A stretch of 64,000 bases of DNA from Candidatus Latescibacterota bacterium (lineage in GTDB: Bacteria > JAAXHH01). Positions 1-7,789 of this stretch are shown one piece after another. How positions within the stretch are numbered: the stretch's first letter is position 1; the number at the start of each line of letters is the position of its first letter. The position numbers and the translations under genes were made by a program. The notes under the pieces were generated by a model that was not told the origin of the DNA, did not search any database, and saw only the letters and a program-made list of their open reading frames with translations. The DNA is taken from positions 2,243,045 through 2,307,044 of the forward strand of contig JAJEAN010000007.1 in NCBI GenBank assembly GCA_022822725.1, given 5' to 3'.

Positions 1-2
1 AT

Positions 3-836
3 GCTATCGCCAAAAACACTAGTCGATCATTCCTTCTCGCAGGTCCACCAGGAACAGGTAAGACGCGATATGCGCACGATATAGCCACCGTTCTGACCGA
101 CGGTGATGAAACACGTGTACTGTTTCTCCAGTTCCATCCTGGCATGGGTTATGACGACTTCGTAGAGGGTTTTCGACCAGCGGTAGCGACAGACGAACAA
201 GGAGAAAACACGTCAATAGGCGTAACTTACATACTTGATCGGCGACACCTTCTTAAGTTCGCAGACAAAGCCCAAAACGATCCCGATAAACTCTACATCT
301 TGGTAATTGACGAAATCAATCGAGGCGATGTGGTGCGTATATTCGGAGAGTTATTGACCTATGTTGAATTAGATTATCGTGACAAAGAGTTCACTCTTGC
401 TATTTCAGGCACAACTACCGCATTGCCTCGCAATCTAGTGATTTTGGCAACAGCCAATCCTTTCGACCGCTCTGTCACAGATCTTGACGATGCATTACTA
501 CGACGCTTCATCGTTATCATGATGGAGCCTGACCGAACGTTTTTGGAAGGCTACTTAAACGAGAAGGAAGTCGACACTAGAGTGTTATCCCGTACTTTGA
601 GGATGTTTGATATTTTGATGAACGCATTTCCAGCCGGATTCGGCCACACGAATTTCCTAAATGTGCGAACAATAGAGGACCTTGCCGAAGTTTGGACAGG
701 TCGGGTACAACTAGGGCTACAACGTACGCTTTTTCACAACCGACAGAGATTCGAGGATATAAGAAAGGAGATAGAACAACTCATAGAAATAGACGAAGAA
801 GCAGAAGCCGCAGGAGACGACGATAATGGGTTGTAA
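3..836 (+). CDS. mcrB: McrB-like AAA+ NTPase of a modification-dependent restriction system (5' end cut by window)
   Basis: The reading frame is already open at base 3, so the true start lies outside the window; 277 codons are seen. The visible part is the AAA+ motor: Walker A GPPGTGKT at bases 42-65, then FHPGMGYDDFVEGF, which is the McrB-type motif after Walker A, Walker B ILVIDEINRGDV, and ATANPFDRSV followed by LDDALLRRF (sensor/arginine-finger region). In characterised McrBC, McrB recognises modified DNA through its N-terminal domain and forms a hexameric NTPase that drives translocation; that specificity domain is not in view, so the target modification is unknown. mcrC follows 14 bp downstream in the same direction, as expected for a two-gene restriction operon. 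Base composition is more AT-rich than the housekeeping genes further along, suggesting horizontal acquisition. Confidence 0.9.
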   Translation, partial: AIAKNTSRSFLLAGPPGTGKTRYAHDIATVLTDGDETRVLFLQFHPGMGYDDFVEGFRPAVATDEQGENTSIGVTYILDRRHLLKFADKAQNDPDKLYILVIDEINRGDVVRIFGELLTYVELDYRDKEFTLAISGTTTALPRNLVILATANPFDRSVTDLDDALLRRFIVIMMEPDRTFLEGYLNEKEVDTRVLSRTLRMFDILMNAFPAGFGHTNFLNVRTIEDLAEVWTGRVQLGLQRTLFHNRQRFEDIRKEIEQLIEIDEEAEAAGDDDNGL

Positions 837-850
837 ACGGAGCACGGATA

Positions 851-2095
851 ATGTCTGTACCGATTCGTGTAATCGAAATCCAAGAACGCTCACATCGCTT
901 CTTTCCTCGTACTGACCTAGTTGATGCCACCGGCCAATCCCTAATCCTTTCGACGACCCGAGACTTGGGAGTCATAGATGTAAGGGACGTTGCGGATGGT
1001 GCCAATCTTATGGCCCTAGGTCTGATTGGATATTTGCCCCTTACAAGTACCATTTCACTCAACATTGTTCCTAGGTTTCCTATACGTAATTTCTGGACAA
1101 TGTTGGAGATTGGGGATGAGACATACCGAAACATTTTACCTGCTTTACGTCGCTATGAAGCAAGTTCAAATCCTTCACCTCTCCTGATGTTGGTCAAGAG
1201 CTTCTGCCATTACCTTCGTGACGTTCTCTCATCTGGAATCGAACGTACGACCTACTCTGAAACTCATACCGGATACTACAGACCACGCGTAGAATTCGGG
1301 CCTACCATCAATTCGTTTCTCTCTCGCGGAAATCCAATAGAAACATATTCCACTGTCTTAAAACTTGGCGTGGATAGCCCTGTAAACCAGATCGTAAAGG
1401 CTGCGTGCGTTAAATTTGTGAGTCTTGTTCCAGACTCAGTCGAGTGGGAAGAGGAACGTCGGCTATTCCAGGTAGCACTCGGTGTTTTACAACAAGTTTC
1501 TGATCGGGAGCCCAATACTTACGATTTTGATTTAGATCTGGCTGTCTCTCCGAGACTACGCCGACACTATTCGGGTATGTTGCGTGTATACCATTTGTTT
1601 CTTACGGGTGGAGGAATCGCATTCACACTTGATGCTGAAGGAAAGGAACTACCCTCATTCTTGTTCAGTCTAGAGAGGATTTTCGAACAATTTATACGAA
1701 ATTCCTTAATGCAAGGACTACGTGTATACGGTATACGCGTTCTCGATGGAAACAGAAACCAAGGCTCTCTGTTTGTAGACAATAGGAATTACCCTACGAA
1801 ATCTGATATTGTTATCTGTAGGTCGCGAAACAATGCAATTGCCGTGGGCGATGTGAAATACAAACCCAAATTAAAAGAAACTGACCGTTACCAGATAATC
1901 AGTCATGTAACATCAGCAACAGCTAGAATCGGTATTCTATTTACACCGGCCAATGTGGGTGAAAGCCAACGAATTGAACGAATTGGCATGCTTTCGACAG
2001 GTGCCCAGTTCTACCACTACAGGATCAACATACAGGATGACCTTGCGATAGCACAGTCACAGATGATTAGGGATGTACTGTCGATTGTCTTATAG
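851..2095 (+). CDS. mcrC: McrC-like nuclease subunit
   Basis: A 414-aa protein encoded immediately after the McrB-like ATPase. In the McrBC family McrC binds the McrB hexamer, stimulates its NTPase and cuts DNA. The C-terminal third shows a PD-(D/E)xK-type pattern: SDIVI, then a short strand and AVGDVKYKPK, giving Asp and Asp-x-Lys residues in the right order. The N-terminal half, including IRNFWTMLEIG, looks like the McrB-contacting part. The ATG is preceded by GGAG eight bases upstream and by a 14-bp spacer after the mcrB stop, so the pair is probably co-transcribed. Intact length and active-site residues suggest a functional enzyme. A LlaJI-type relative cannot be excluded. Confidence 0.88.
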   Translation: MSVPIRVIEIQERSHRFFPRTDLVDATGQSLILSTTRDLGVIDVRDVADGANLMALGLIGYLPLTSTISLNIVPRFPIRNFWTMLEIGDETYRNILPALRRYEASSNPSPLLMLVKSFCHYLRDVLSSGIERTTYSETHTGYYRPRVEFGPTINSFLSRGNPIETYSTVLKLGVDSPVNQIVKAACVKFVSLVPDSVEWEEERRLFQVALGVLQQVSDREPNTYDFDLDLAVSPRLRRHYSGMLRVYHLFLTGGGIAFTLDAEGKELPSFLFSLERIFEQFIRNSLMQGLRVYGIRVLDGNRNQGSLFVDNRNYPTKSDIVICRSRNNAIAVGDVKYKPKLKETDRYQIISHVTSATARIGILFTPANVGESQRIERIGMLSTGAQFYHYRINIQDDLAIAQSQMIRDVLSIVL

Positions 2096-2661
2096 AGATA
2101 GCAGTTCAAATCACATTAAGGCACCCATATCCGCATGAGAAAATAAGATCTGAATTAACACACAGGATCTTCTCGAAGTCTGATTCAAGTCCCTAGCGCC
2201 GTAGGGTTTTCTCCGTAAAATAGCTACGAAAGTTTGGTAGCAAAGCTGATCGTTCTACTCTTATATCATTGTTCGAAAGACATGTTCGTTAAAAACCAAA
2301 TTCAATCTCAGCAATTTGGTTGTTTCCGTTTACGTACTCGTTTGGATAACGAACCACTCGAGAAAGTGCGCATATGTGGAGTGAATACGAATCTGCGTGT
2401 CGACTCGACTCTTCTCTAACTCTGTGTTTTGCCTGAGGTGATTTTCGAAACTTCGAATCCTCGCTGCAACAGTGCTTCTTAAAAACCGTTTCTACGTAAC
2501 ACATCGTCAAGATGTCCACGACCTGCCGGGCGTCCTATTGTATACAACAGCCTTAACAGCGAGCCAACTCTTGAATGCTCGTGATACAAAAGATTGGGTT
2601 TCCACAATCAAATTGTGTGATGCAGTGAGGCGTCCCTGACAATTCAGACTAAAGGATAAAC
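2096..2661. other. AT-rich intergenic stretch, no convincing gene
   Basis: This segment of about 570 bp follows mcrC. Possible ORFs here (for example 2234-2419 on the plus strand) lack a ribosome-binding site and protein-like composition. A short palindrome, CACAAT-caa-ATTGTG, at about 2603-2617 sits 45 bp before the small membrane-protein gene and could be an operator or promoter-proximal element. No tRNA, transposase fragment or CRISPR repeat is seen. Confidence 0.5.
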
Positions 2662-2811
2662 ATGGGCGGTTGCCTCGGTGTTGTGATTTTCATTTTAATT
2701 TGGATCGTCTGTACTATATATGCAGGTTGGATAGGATTCATGTTGGGATGGCTGCCAGGGCTCGTGATTGGATTTGTATTAGGGTCAATCGCGAGTGCTA
2801 TATTTGATTAG
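2662..2811 (+). CDS. 49-aa double-spanning small membrane protein
   Basis: An ATG at 2662, preceded by an AAAGGA-type ribosome-binding site, opens 49 codons ending in TAG at 2809-2811. The product is almost entirely hydrophobic: a first helix around VVIFILIWIVCTIYAGW (residues 7-23) and a second around LPGLVIGFVLGSIASAIF (residues 31-48), joined by a short Gly/Trp-containing turn, and it ends in Asp. Small-xxx-small patterns suggest helix packing. I do not recognise a family. It lies downstream of mcrBC in the same AT-rich block and on the same strand, but 566 bp away, so it may be its own transcription unit. Membrane-active roles such as a phage-defence toxin or a small regulatory subunit are speculation. 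Length and codon pattern make it more likely coding than chance, but this is not certain. Confidence 0.55.
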   Translation: MGGCLGVVIFILIWIVCTIYAGWIGFMLGWLPGLVIGFVLGSIASAIFD

Positions 2812-2930
2812 TAGTTTCTGAACTCCTATTCCGACTATGGTTATCGAGGTGTAAAGGTCTAGGTCCCAACGATTCCTTGGGTACAATGTCGAGGTCGAGC
2901 CAAAAACCGACTGGTACTAGGGAGTACGGC

Positions 2931-3839
2931 ATGAATAAAGGCGGCCGGCATGGCTGGCACGGCATATTCACCATACCGCAGACGCCCTTTTCCGACGACG
3001 GCGCGCTGGACGAGGAGGGACTGCGGAGGCAGATCGATTTCTGCGTGGATACGGGCACCCGTGGCATCGTCTATCCCGTCATGGTGAGCGAGTTCTGGCT
3101 GCTCTCGGACGACGAGCGGAAACGGGTCGTTGACGTGGCCGTGGAACAGGTGGACGGGCGCATCCCAATGATCGCGGGCGTGGCCGGGGTGAGTACGGAG
3201 GTCGCCGTGATGTTCAGCCGCCACGCGCGCGAGGCCGGCGCCGACGGCGCCATCGCCCTGCCGCCCTACGTGCTCAAGCCCGGGCTGGACGGCCTGGTCG
3301 ACTACTACCGGCAGGTCGCGGAAGCCATGGGGAAGCCCGTTTTCATCCAGAACTTCGATCCGCCACTGGGCTCCAGCCTCTCGCCTGCGTTCATCCGGGA
3401 GCTGCTGCTGGACATTCCGCACGTGAAGTACATCAAGGAAGAGATGATGCCTCCCGGCCACTCGGTGACGGCGCTGCTGGAGACCTGCGGGGACGAGTTG
3501 CGCGGCGTCTTCACCGGCTTCGGCGGACGCTGGTTCATCGACGAACTGAACCGCGGCGCGAGCGGCACCATGCCGGCCTGCGAGTTCTCCGACGTGCTGG
3601 TAAGGCTCTATGAACAGTACCGGGCGGGCGACGTGGAAGGGGCGCGGGAGATCCACACCCGGCTGCTGCCCCTCATCAACATCGAAAGCCTGCAGGGCGT
3701 GGTTTTTTGCAAGGAGATCCTGAAACGGCGCGGCCTGATCGCGTCGACGTACACCCGGGCGCCGGGCGGGCTGGACCGGCACGACCTCGCCGAGATCGAC
3801 CGGCTTCTTCGGGACGTAGAGCCATTGTATATACAGTAG
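2931..3839 (+). CDS. DHDPS/N-acetylneuraminate lyase superfamily aldolase-like protein, non-canonical active site
   Basis: A 302-aa TIM-barrel protein of the DapA/NanA superfamily, whose members form a Schiff base between a barrel lysine and a 2-oxo acid. The lysine is present as K169 in VKYIKEEMMP. The DapA Thr-Thr-Gly segment is replaced by PVMVSEF (about residues 49-55), and the catalytic Tyr of the YNxP motif is replaced (FIQNFDPP, residues 138-145), so this is not lysine-biosynthetic DapA. Related paralogues in environmental bacteria are usually annotated only as dihydrodipicolinate synthase family and probably act on sugar-acid derivatives. I chose the ATG at 2931 because AGGGAG lies six bases upstream; a start at 2877 would add 18 residues without a Shine-Dalgarno. 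The gene faces the membrane protein at 3923-5929. Confidence 0.82.
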   Translation: MNKGGRHGWHGIFTIPQTPFSDDGALDEEGLRRQIDFCVDTGTRGIVYPVMVSEFWLLSDDERKRVVDVAVEQVDGRIPMIAGVAGVSTEVAVMFSRHAREAGADGAIALPPYVLKPGLDGLVDYYRQVAEAMGKPVFIQNFDPPLGSSLSPAFIRELLLDIPHVKYIKEEMMPPGHSVTALLETCGDELRGVFTGFGGRWFIDELNRGASGTMPACEFSDVLVRLYEQYRAGDVEGAREIHTRLLPLINIESLQGVVFCKEILKRRGLIASTYTRAPGGLDRHDLAEIDRLLRDVEPLYIQ

Positions 3840-3841
3840 AC

Positions 3842-3904
3842 GCACCCGTGCCCGGGGCCAGCGCACCCGCGCCCGGGACCAGCGCACCCGTGCCCGGGGC
3901 CAGC
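3842..3904. repeat. 21-bp tandem repeat, three units plus a partial fourth
   Basis: Three consecutive 21-bp units of the form GCACCCGTGCCCGGGGCCAGC (unit two differs at two bases), followed by a degenerate piece to about 3922. It fills the 83-bp gap between two convergent genes. Each unit has self-complementary CCCGGG-type cores, so the transcript could fold; the repeat may contribute to termination from either side. Confidence 0.85.
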
Positions 3905-3922
3905 GCGCCCGGAGCCCCGGCG

Positions 3923-5929
3923 CTACGTCCATTCATGCAGAGAGTGCCCCTGCCCCGGGAACCAGATCCAGTCCACGAGAAACCCCAGGAACACCCCCGC
4001 GCTGAATCCCACGAGCACGCCCCAGGCAAAGGGCTGGGCCTTGCGGTAGACGGTCACCCCGCCGATGCGCAGCACCAGCATCTTGATCAACCAGGCCGTG
4101 AAGAGCGTGAACATGAGAAGGCGGGTCACGTCCGCGAAAGCCACGGTGAATCCGACAGGAGCCAGGGGCCAGCCGGGGAAACGGTAGGTCAGGGCCGTCA
4201 TGACCAGCATGGCGACGCCGCCGAGGACCATGAACAGGAACTCGGGCGGTTGCAGCTGGTCGGCGTTGCGGATCCAGCGCACGATATCGTCGTAGTAGCT
4301 TTCGTTGATCCCTCCGAAGGCGTCGCGCGTGCCGAAATTGTACGCGCCGATGGTCGTATTCCCGATATAGATCGTATACAGGATGGACGTCAGCATGCTG
4401 AGCACGAAGGTGACGATCATGAGTGCGAGCATTCCCCGCTTGTCCTGACGCAGGTCGGACAGGACCTTGTCGGACTGGGCAATGGTGCCGATGCCGAGTC
4501 CCCGCCAGTTCCGGGCGTAGGCCGACCCCAGGCCGAGGGTGGTCAGGCTCTGGGGGTCGATATTCCCGGATCCCATGGTCAGTATGGTGAAATGGTGGGC
4601 GTTGACCGGCAGGTCGAGGAAGGCCAGGCCCGTCTGGGCGATGATCCGCGCCGTGCCCAGATACAGCACGAAGAGGAAGAACAGGAACACGGGCACCACC
4701 TGCCAGGACAGCCCCGAAACCACCAGCCAGGCCACCAGGTATATCACGCTGCCCGCCAGTCCGAACACGGCCAGCCGGTAGGACATCAACTCGGTCGGCG
4801 GCTGCCTGCCGCCGCGCAGTGCCTGCCGGAAAACGTCGGCGATCTGCTCGCGGGCCGTCCACAGGTGCCAGAAGACGAAGACGATGAACCCGCCGAAGAA
4901 CTGGGCCTTGACCACGGCGTTCGCCCCCACCGGACTGCCGGAATACTGCAGCCCGATGCTGTCGAGCAGGCCTCCTTCCAGCACGCCGAAGAGCGAGAAG
5001 AACCACAGGCTGAAGGTGATCTCGAGGGGCGCGAGGAAGGCGAAGCACAGGGCATAGATGTTGATGCTGACCCGGATGGCGTCGATGCCCTGCGCCAGCG
5101 TAAGCGAACTGGTGTAAAGCGAACCGATGGGTATGGGCGGCACCGCGTCCCAGAATGCGGAAATGTTCCAGATCATCAGCGCCAGGGTCGCGCCGAAGCC
5201 CACCTGGAACATGCGGTCATACGCGAAGCCGGGAAAGATCCTGTCCGTCCGCTCGTCGTGCCGGATCAGGTCGATGGCCATGCGGACGAGGGGGAAAGAC
5301 AGCCGCTCGTGGGCCACCCACGTCCTCCGCATGATGGTGGACATGCAGGCGCCCATGAAGAAGAGCACGACGAAGAGCGTCAGCCACCAGAAGAGCGGAG
5401 GCAGCCACGGCCCCCAGATGACGCTGCCCGTCCCCTCGGGAATCCCCTCGTAGAACCAGACCAGCGTGTTGCCCTGGCCGCTCACGAGCAGCCAGTCCGG
5501 CAGGTAATCGAAAAACGTGATGGCCCACTGGTTCTCCGGCCGGGCGAAATAGAACGGCGTGGCGATAACCCCCATGAGGTAGGCGACCAGGACCTTGCCC
5601 GGCACTAGAGAGGAGACGAACATCATCACGAAGACCAGGGCCAGTTCACTGCCGTTCAGCACCCACGCCGGCCGCCACGTGCGCAGGACCGGGTTGACGA
5701 TGAACAGGAGGAAGAAGAAGGGGATCAGAACCGCGATGGGCAGGTGGGACATCGTCATGCGGGAGGACTGCACGAGGAAGGATCCGAAGGGCACCCAGAT
5801 GTTGATCAGGACGGCGAGGGCCAGCCCCAGGACGACGGCGCGGCGGGAGATGCCGGCCGATCGCAGTATGCCGGGTCGTGGGATACCGGTTCGCGTAACG
5901 CTGGATTGCGGAGGGTCGGAATTTGGCAA
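3923..5929 (-). CDS. Large polytopic membrane protein, DUF6785/DUF6784-like
   Basis: A 668-aa integral membrane protein. After a basic N-terminal tail (about 25 residues) a first helix, VVLGLALAVLINIWVPFG, is followed by many hydrophobic segments, including AVLIPFFFLLFIVNPVL, LVFVMMFVSSLVPG and LFWWLTLFVVLFFMGA, with charged loops between; I estimate 12-14 spans. The segment SFPLVRMAIDLIRHDE and the overall layout match the DUF6785-type proteins that I recall from Latescibacterota, Planctomycetota and Armatimonadota genomes. Function is unknown; a transporter of carbohydrate-related solutes is a guess. The gene is convergent with the DHDPS-like gene and its promoter must lie in the AT-richer stretch 5930-6247. 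High GC matches the host, unlike the flanking defence genes. Confidence 0.75.
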   Translation of the reverse strand: MPNSDPPQSSVTRTGIPRPGILRSAGISRRAVVLGLALAVLINIWVPFGSFLVQSSRMTMSHLPIAVLIPFFFLLFIVNPVLRTWRPAWVLNGSELALVFVMMFVSSLVPGKVLVAYLMGVIATPFYFARPENQWAITFFDYLPDWLLVSGQGNTLVWFYEGIPEGTGSVIWGPWLPPLFWWLTLFVVLFFMGACMSTIMRRTWVAHERLSFPLVRMAIDLIRHDERTDRIFPGFAYDRMFQVGFGATLALMIWNISAFWDAVPPIPIGSLYTSSLTLAQGIDAIRVSINIYALCFAFLAPLEITFSLWFFSLFGVLEGGLLDSIGLQYSGSPVGANAVVKAQFFGGFIVFVFWHLWTAREQIADVFRQALRGGRQPPTELMSYRLAVFGLAGSVIYLVAWLVVSGLSWQVVPVFLFFLFVLYLGTARIIAQTGLAFLDLPVNAHHFTILTMGSGNIDPQSLTTLGLGSAYARNWRGLGIGTIAQSDKVLSDLRQDKRGMLALMIVTFVLSMLTSILYTIYIGNTTIGAYNFGTRDAFGGINESYYDDIVRWIRNADQLQPPEFLFMVLGGVAMLVMTALTYRFPGWPLAPVGFTVAFADVTRLLMFTLFTAWLIKMLVLRIGGVTVYRKAQPFAWGVLVGFSAGVFLGFLVDWIWFPGQGHSLHEWT

Positions 5930-6247
5930 AACAGACTGGTCCGGTGTTGAGTCCTACATTTCCTTTTCGTTAACTCTTCGATGAATCTAGGTGCGCGGTC
6001 GGGATGGTATCTAAATTCGGTGCCTGAATACTATCATCCAGTCTCTCCGCATATGGCCAACTTCGCTGTTGATCGCTGAAATCTATCACACATTATCAGG
6101 AGAATCGCATTCGATAGTGGCGAAATGTCGGCTAGCCAATCCCATCACGCGTCGAGTTATACGGAGACAAAGATCGTTGGCAAGCGGTCTGGAGTTACCG
6201 TCGACAAAGTAAGCGCTATGAACCGCACATTGTCTTCGAGGGTGGTT
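5930..6247. other. Junction between host-like DNA and the defence island
   Basis: This 318-bp stretch lies upstream of the DUF6785-like gene and downstream of sspA. GC falls sharply after about 5950. It should contain the promoter for the minus-strand membrane protein. One 43-codon reading frame (6125-6256) has no ribosome-binding site and runs into the 3' end of sspA, so I do not call it. No integrase, tRNA or obvious direct repeat marks the junction. Confidence 0.5.
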
Positions 6248-7459
6248 TTAAGTTAAAGGAGAAGCACTTTCCCAGGTAGATCCTGTCAACTCGGCCTTAG
6301 AGAGTTTTACCAGAACTTCCTCGACCAGTCCTACGGCCTGATCAATGTCTTCGTCAGTCGTGCCGAACCCGAGGCTAAACCGCACTGTTGCTTCCGCATC
6401 ATAACTACTTAGACCTATTGCACGCAGGACATGCGAAGGCTCCGGGATACCAGACGTACAGGCAGAGCCAGTCGAAGCTGCAAGACGGGGTTGTAGCGCA
6501 CCCAGTATTGTATGTGCGGAAAGACCGTGAAAACATATGCTCGCATTGCCAGGGTGCCGTGCGTCTTCTTCTGGGCCGATCAACGATATCTGCCAATTCA
6601 GTCTGCTCAAACGACGTACGAAGTCGTCGCGGAGGCGGCGCATATTAACGCGTTTCTTGTCGGTGTCTTCGGCCATCAACAATTCAGCGGCCGCGCCTAT
6701 ACCCACACAGAGCGGTACTGGTACAGTGCCCGAACGAAGCCCATTCTGCTGGCCTCCTCCGTATATCAAGGGTTCGATCCGTTCCTGCAATACACGTTCA
6801 ATAAATATGACCCCGATTCCTTTAGGACCGTACATCTTGTGGCCTGACAGGCTTAGAATGTCCGTATGCTTTGCAAGAGAGTCTATGGACATTGCGAGCG
6901 GTGCCTGCGCCGCGTCGCAATGAAAGACCGCACCGTAACGACGTATATTTTTGGCTACCTGTTCAATATTCTGAATTGTCCCTATCTCGTTGTTAACTGC
7001 CATGACGGATACGGCAAGAACATCTTCATCCAACATATCATCGAGTGCTGAAAGTACGATACAACCCTGTCGGTCCACAGGTATCTGCTCGATAGTGTAA
7101 CCGTACTGCTCTTTGAGTACGCGAACTGATTCAAGCACACACTTGTGTTCAATGGCGCTGATTAGGATACGGTGGCGGCAACCGTCAGCGACTTTGCGTC
7201 CGAGCCCCAATAACGCCATGTTATTTGATTCGGTCGCGCCGGAGGTAAAGATGATTTCTTCTGGATTTGAGCCGATCAATCTAGCGACTTGTGCAGTAGC
7301 CTTCTCAACGGCTAGCGCAGATTCCCACCCAAGGCTGTGGTCTGATGAATGGGGATTCCCGAACGAATCACCATAGTAGGGGGTCATTTCAGACAGCACA
7401 TGCCGGTCCAAAGGCGTTGTCGCTTGATGATCGAGATAGATCGTATTACCAGTTTTCAC
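6248..7459 (-). CDS. sspA: SspA-type cysteine desulfurase for DNA phosphorothioation
   Basis: A 403-aa class V PLP enzyme of the NifS/IscS family, which strips sulfur from L-cysteine as an enzyme-bound persulfide. YLDHQATTP (residues 8-16), SAIEH with His105, SGHK with PLP lysine K208, and the nucleophile loop GSACTSG with Cys334 are intact. The GTG start is forced: an in-frame TGA lies three codons upstream and the N-terminus already matches the family. The gene points away from sspB across a 330-bp gap. In Ssp and Dnd systems this enzyme delivers sulfur to the PAPS-reductase-like subunit (SspD/DndC); its position beside a DUF4007 gene, a big ATPase and a PP-loop enzyme makes that role far more likely than general Fe-S assembly. 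No iscU or other Fe-S genes are nearby. Confidence 0.88.
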   Translation of the reverse strand: MKTGNTIYLDHQATTPLDRHVLSEMTPYYGDSFGNPHSSDHSLGWESALAVEKATAQVARLIGSNPEEIIFTSGATESNNMALLGLGRKVADGCRHRILISAIEHKCVLESVRVLKEQYGYTIEQIPVDRQGCIVLSALDDMLDEDVLAVSVMAVNNEIGTIQNIEQVAKNIRRYGAVFHCDAAQAPLAMSIDSLAKHTDILSLSGHKMYGPKGIGVIFIERVLQERIEPLIYGGGQQNGLRSGTVPVPLCVGIGAAAELLMAEDTDKKRVNMRRLRDDFVRRLSRLNWQISLIGPEEDARHPGNASICFHGLSAHTILGALQPRLAASTGSACTSGIPEPSHVLRAIGLSSYDAEATVRFSLGFGTTDEDIDQAVGLVEEVLVKLSKAELTGSTWESASPLT

Positions 7460-7789
7460 TTTGACTCATTAATCACGTAATAGGATTCGCGTGACAGAAG
7501 GGAGAATGTTCTGGCTTAAGGCCTACTAGTTCGATAGATTGGCGCTTATCCAGACTATCTTGAATGAGAGAAAAAAGACCAAGGTTAGTGAGTCCAAGAA
7601 AGCGGATTTGCGGACGGGCGTCAACAGGATTGAGGAGATTGGGCTTGCTTCGTACCACTCAATCACTTAAGCCGTTTGGAACTCGTGAGAAGCATAGAAT
7701 GAATGCTTGGATATAGTAACAATTGTGGTGTAATTTAGAATGTCAGTATATGGTTAAACTGACGATACCAATTAGAAGCAGGAGGAAGT
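7460..7789. promoter_or_regulatory. Divergent sspA/sspBCD promoter region
   Basis: A 330-bp AT-rich gap between the GTG start of sspA (minus) and the GTG start of sspB (plus). It must hold both promoters. A weak candidate for sspB is TTGGAT around 7714 with TAATTT 18 bp further on, just before the inverted repeat at 7742-7763. GGAGG at 7781-7785 is the sspB ribosome-binding site. No complete gene is visible inside. Confidence 0.6.
7742..7763. promoter_or_regulatory. Inverted repeat before sspB, possible operator
   Basis: Perfect six-base arms GTCAGT (7742-7747) and ACTGAC (7758-7763) separated by ten bases (two turns of spacing between half-site centres is not met exactly; centre spacing is 16 bp). 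It sits 27 bp before the sspB start, overlapping the likely transcription start, where a repressor could act. Confidence 0.4.

Noticed and set aside
2234-2419. 61-codon plus-strand frame after mcrC
   Set aside because: No ribosome-binding site, mixed composition, no recognisable feature.
3707-5608. 633-codon open frame on the plus strand
   Set aside because: Antisense shadow of the DUF6785-like gene; low-complexity His/Glu/Gln composition.
6125-6256. 43-codon plus-strand frame downstream of sspA
   Set aside because: No start signal and it overlaps the 3' end of sspA.
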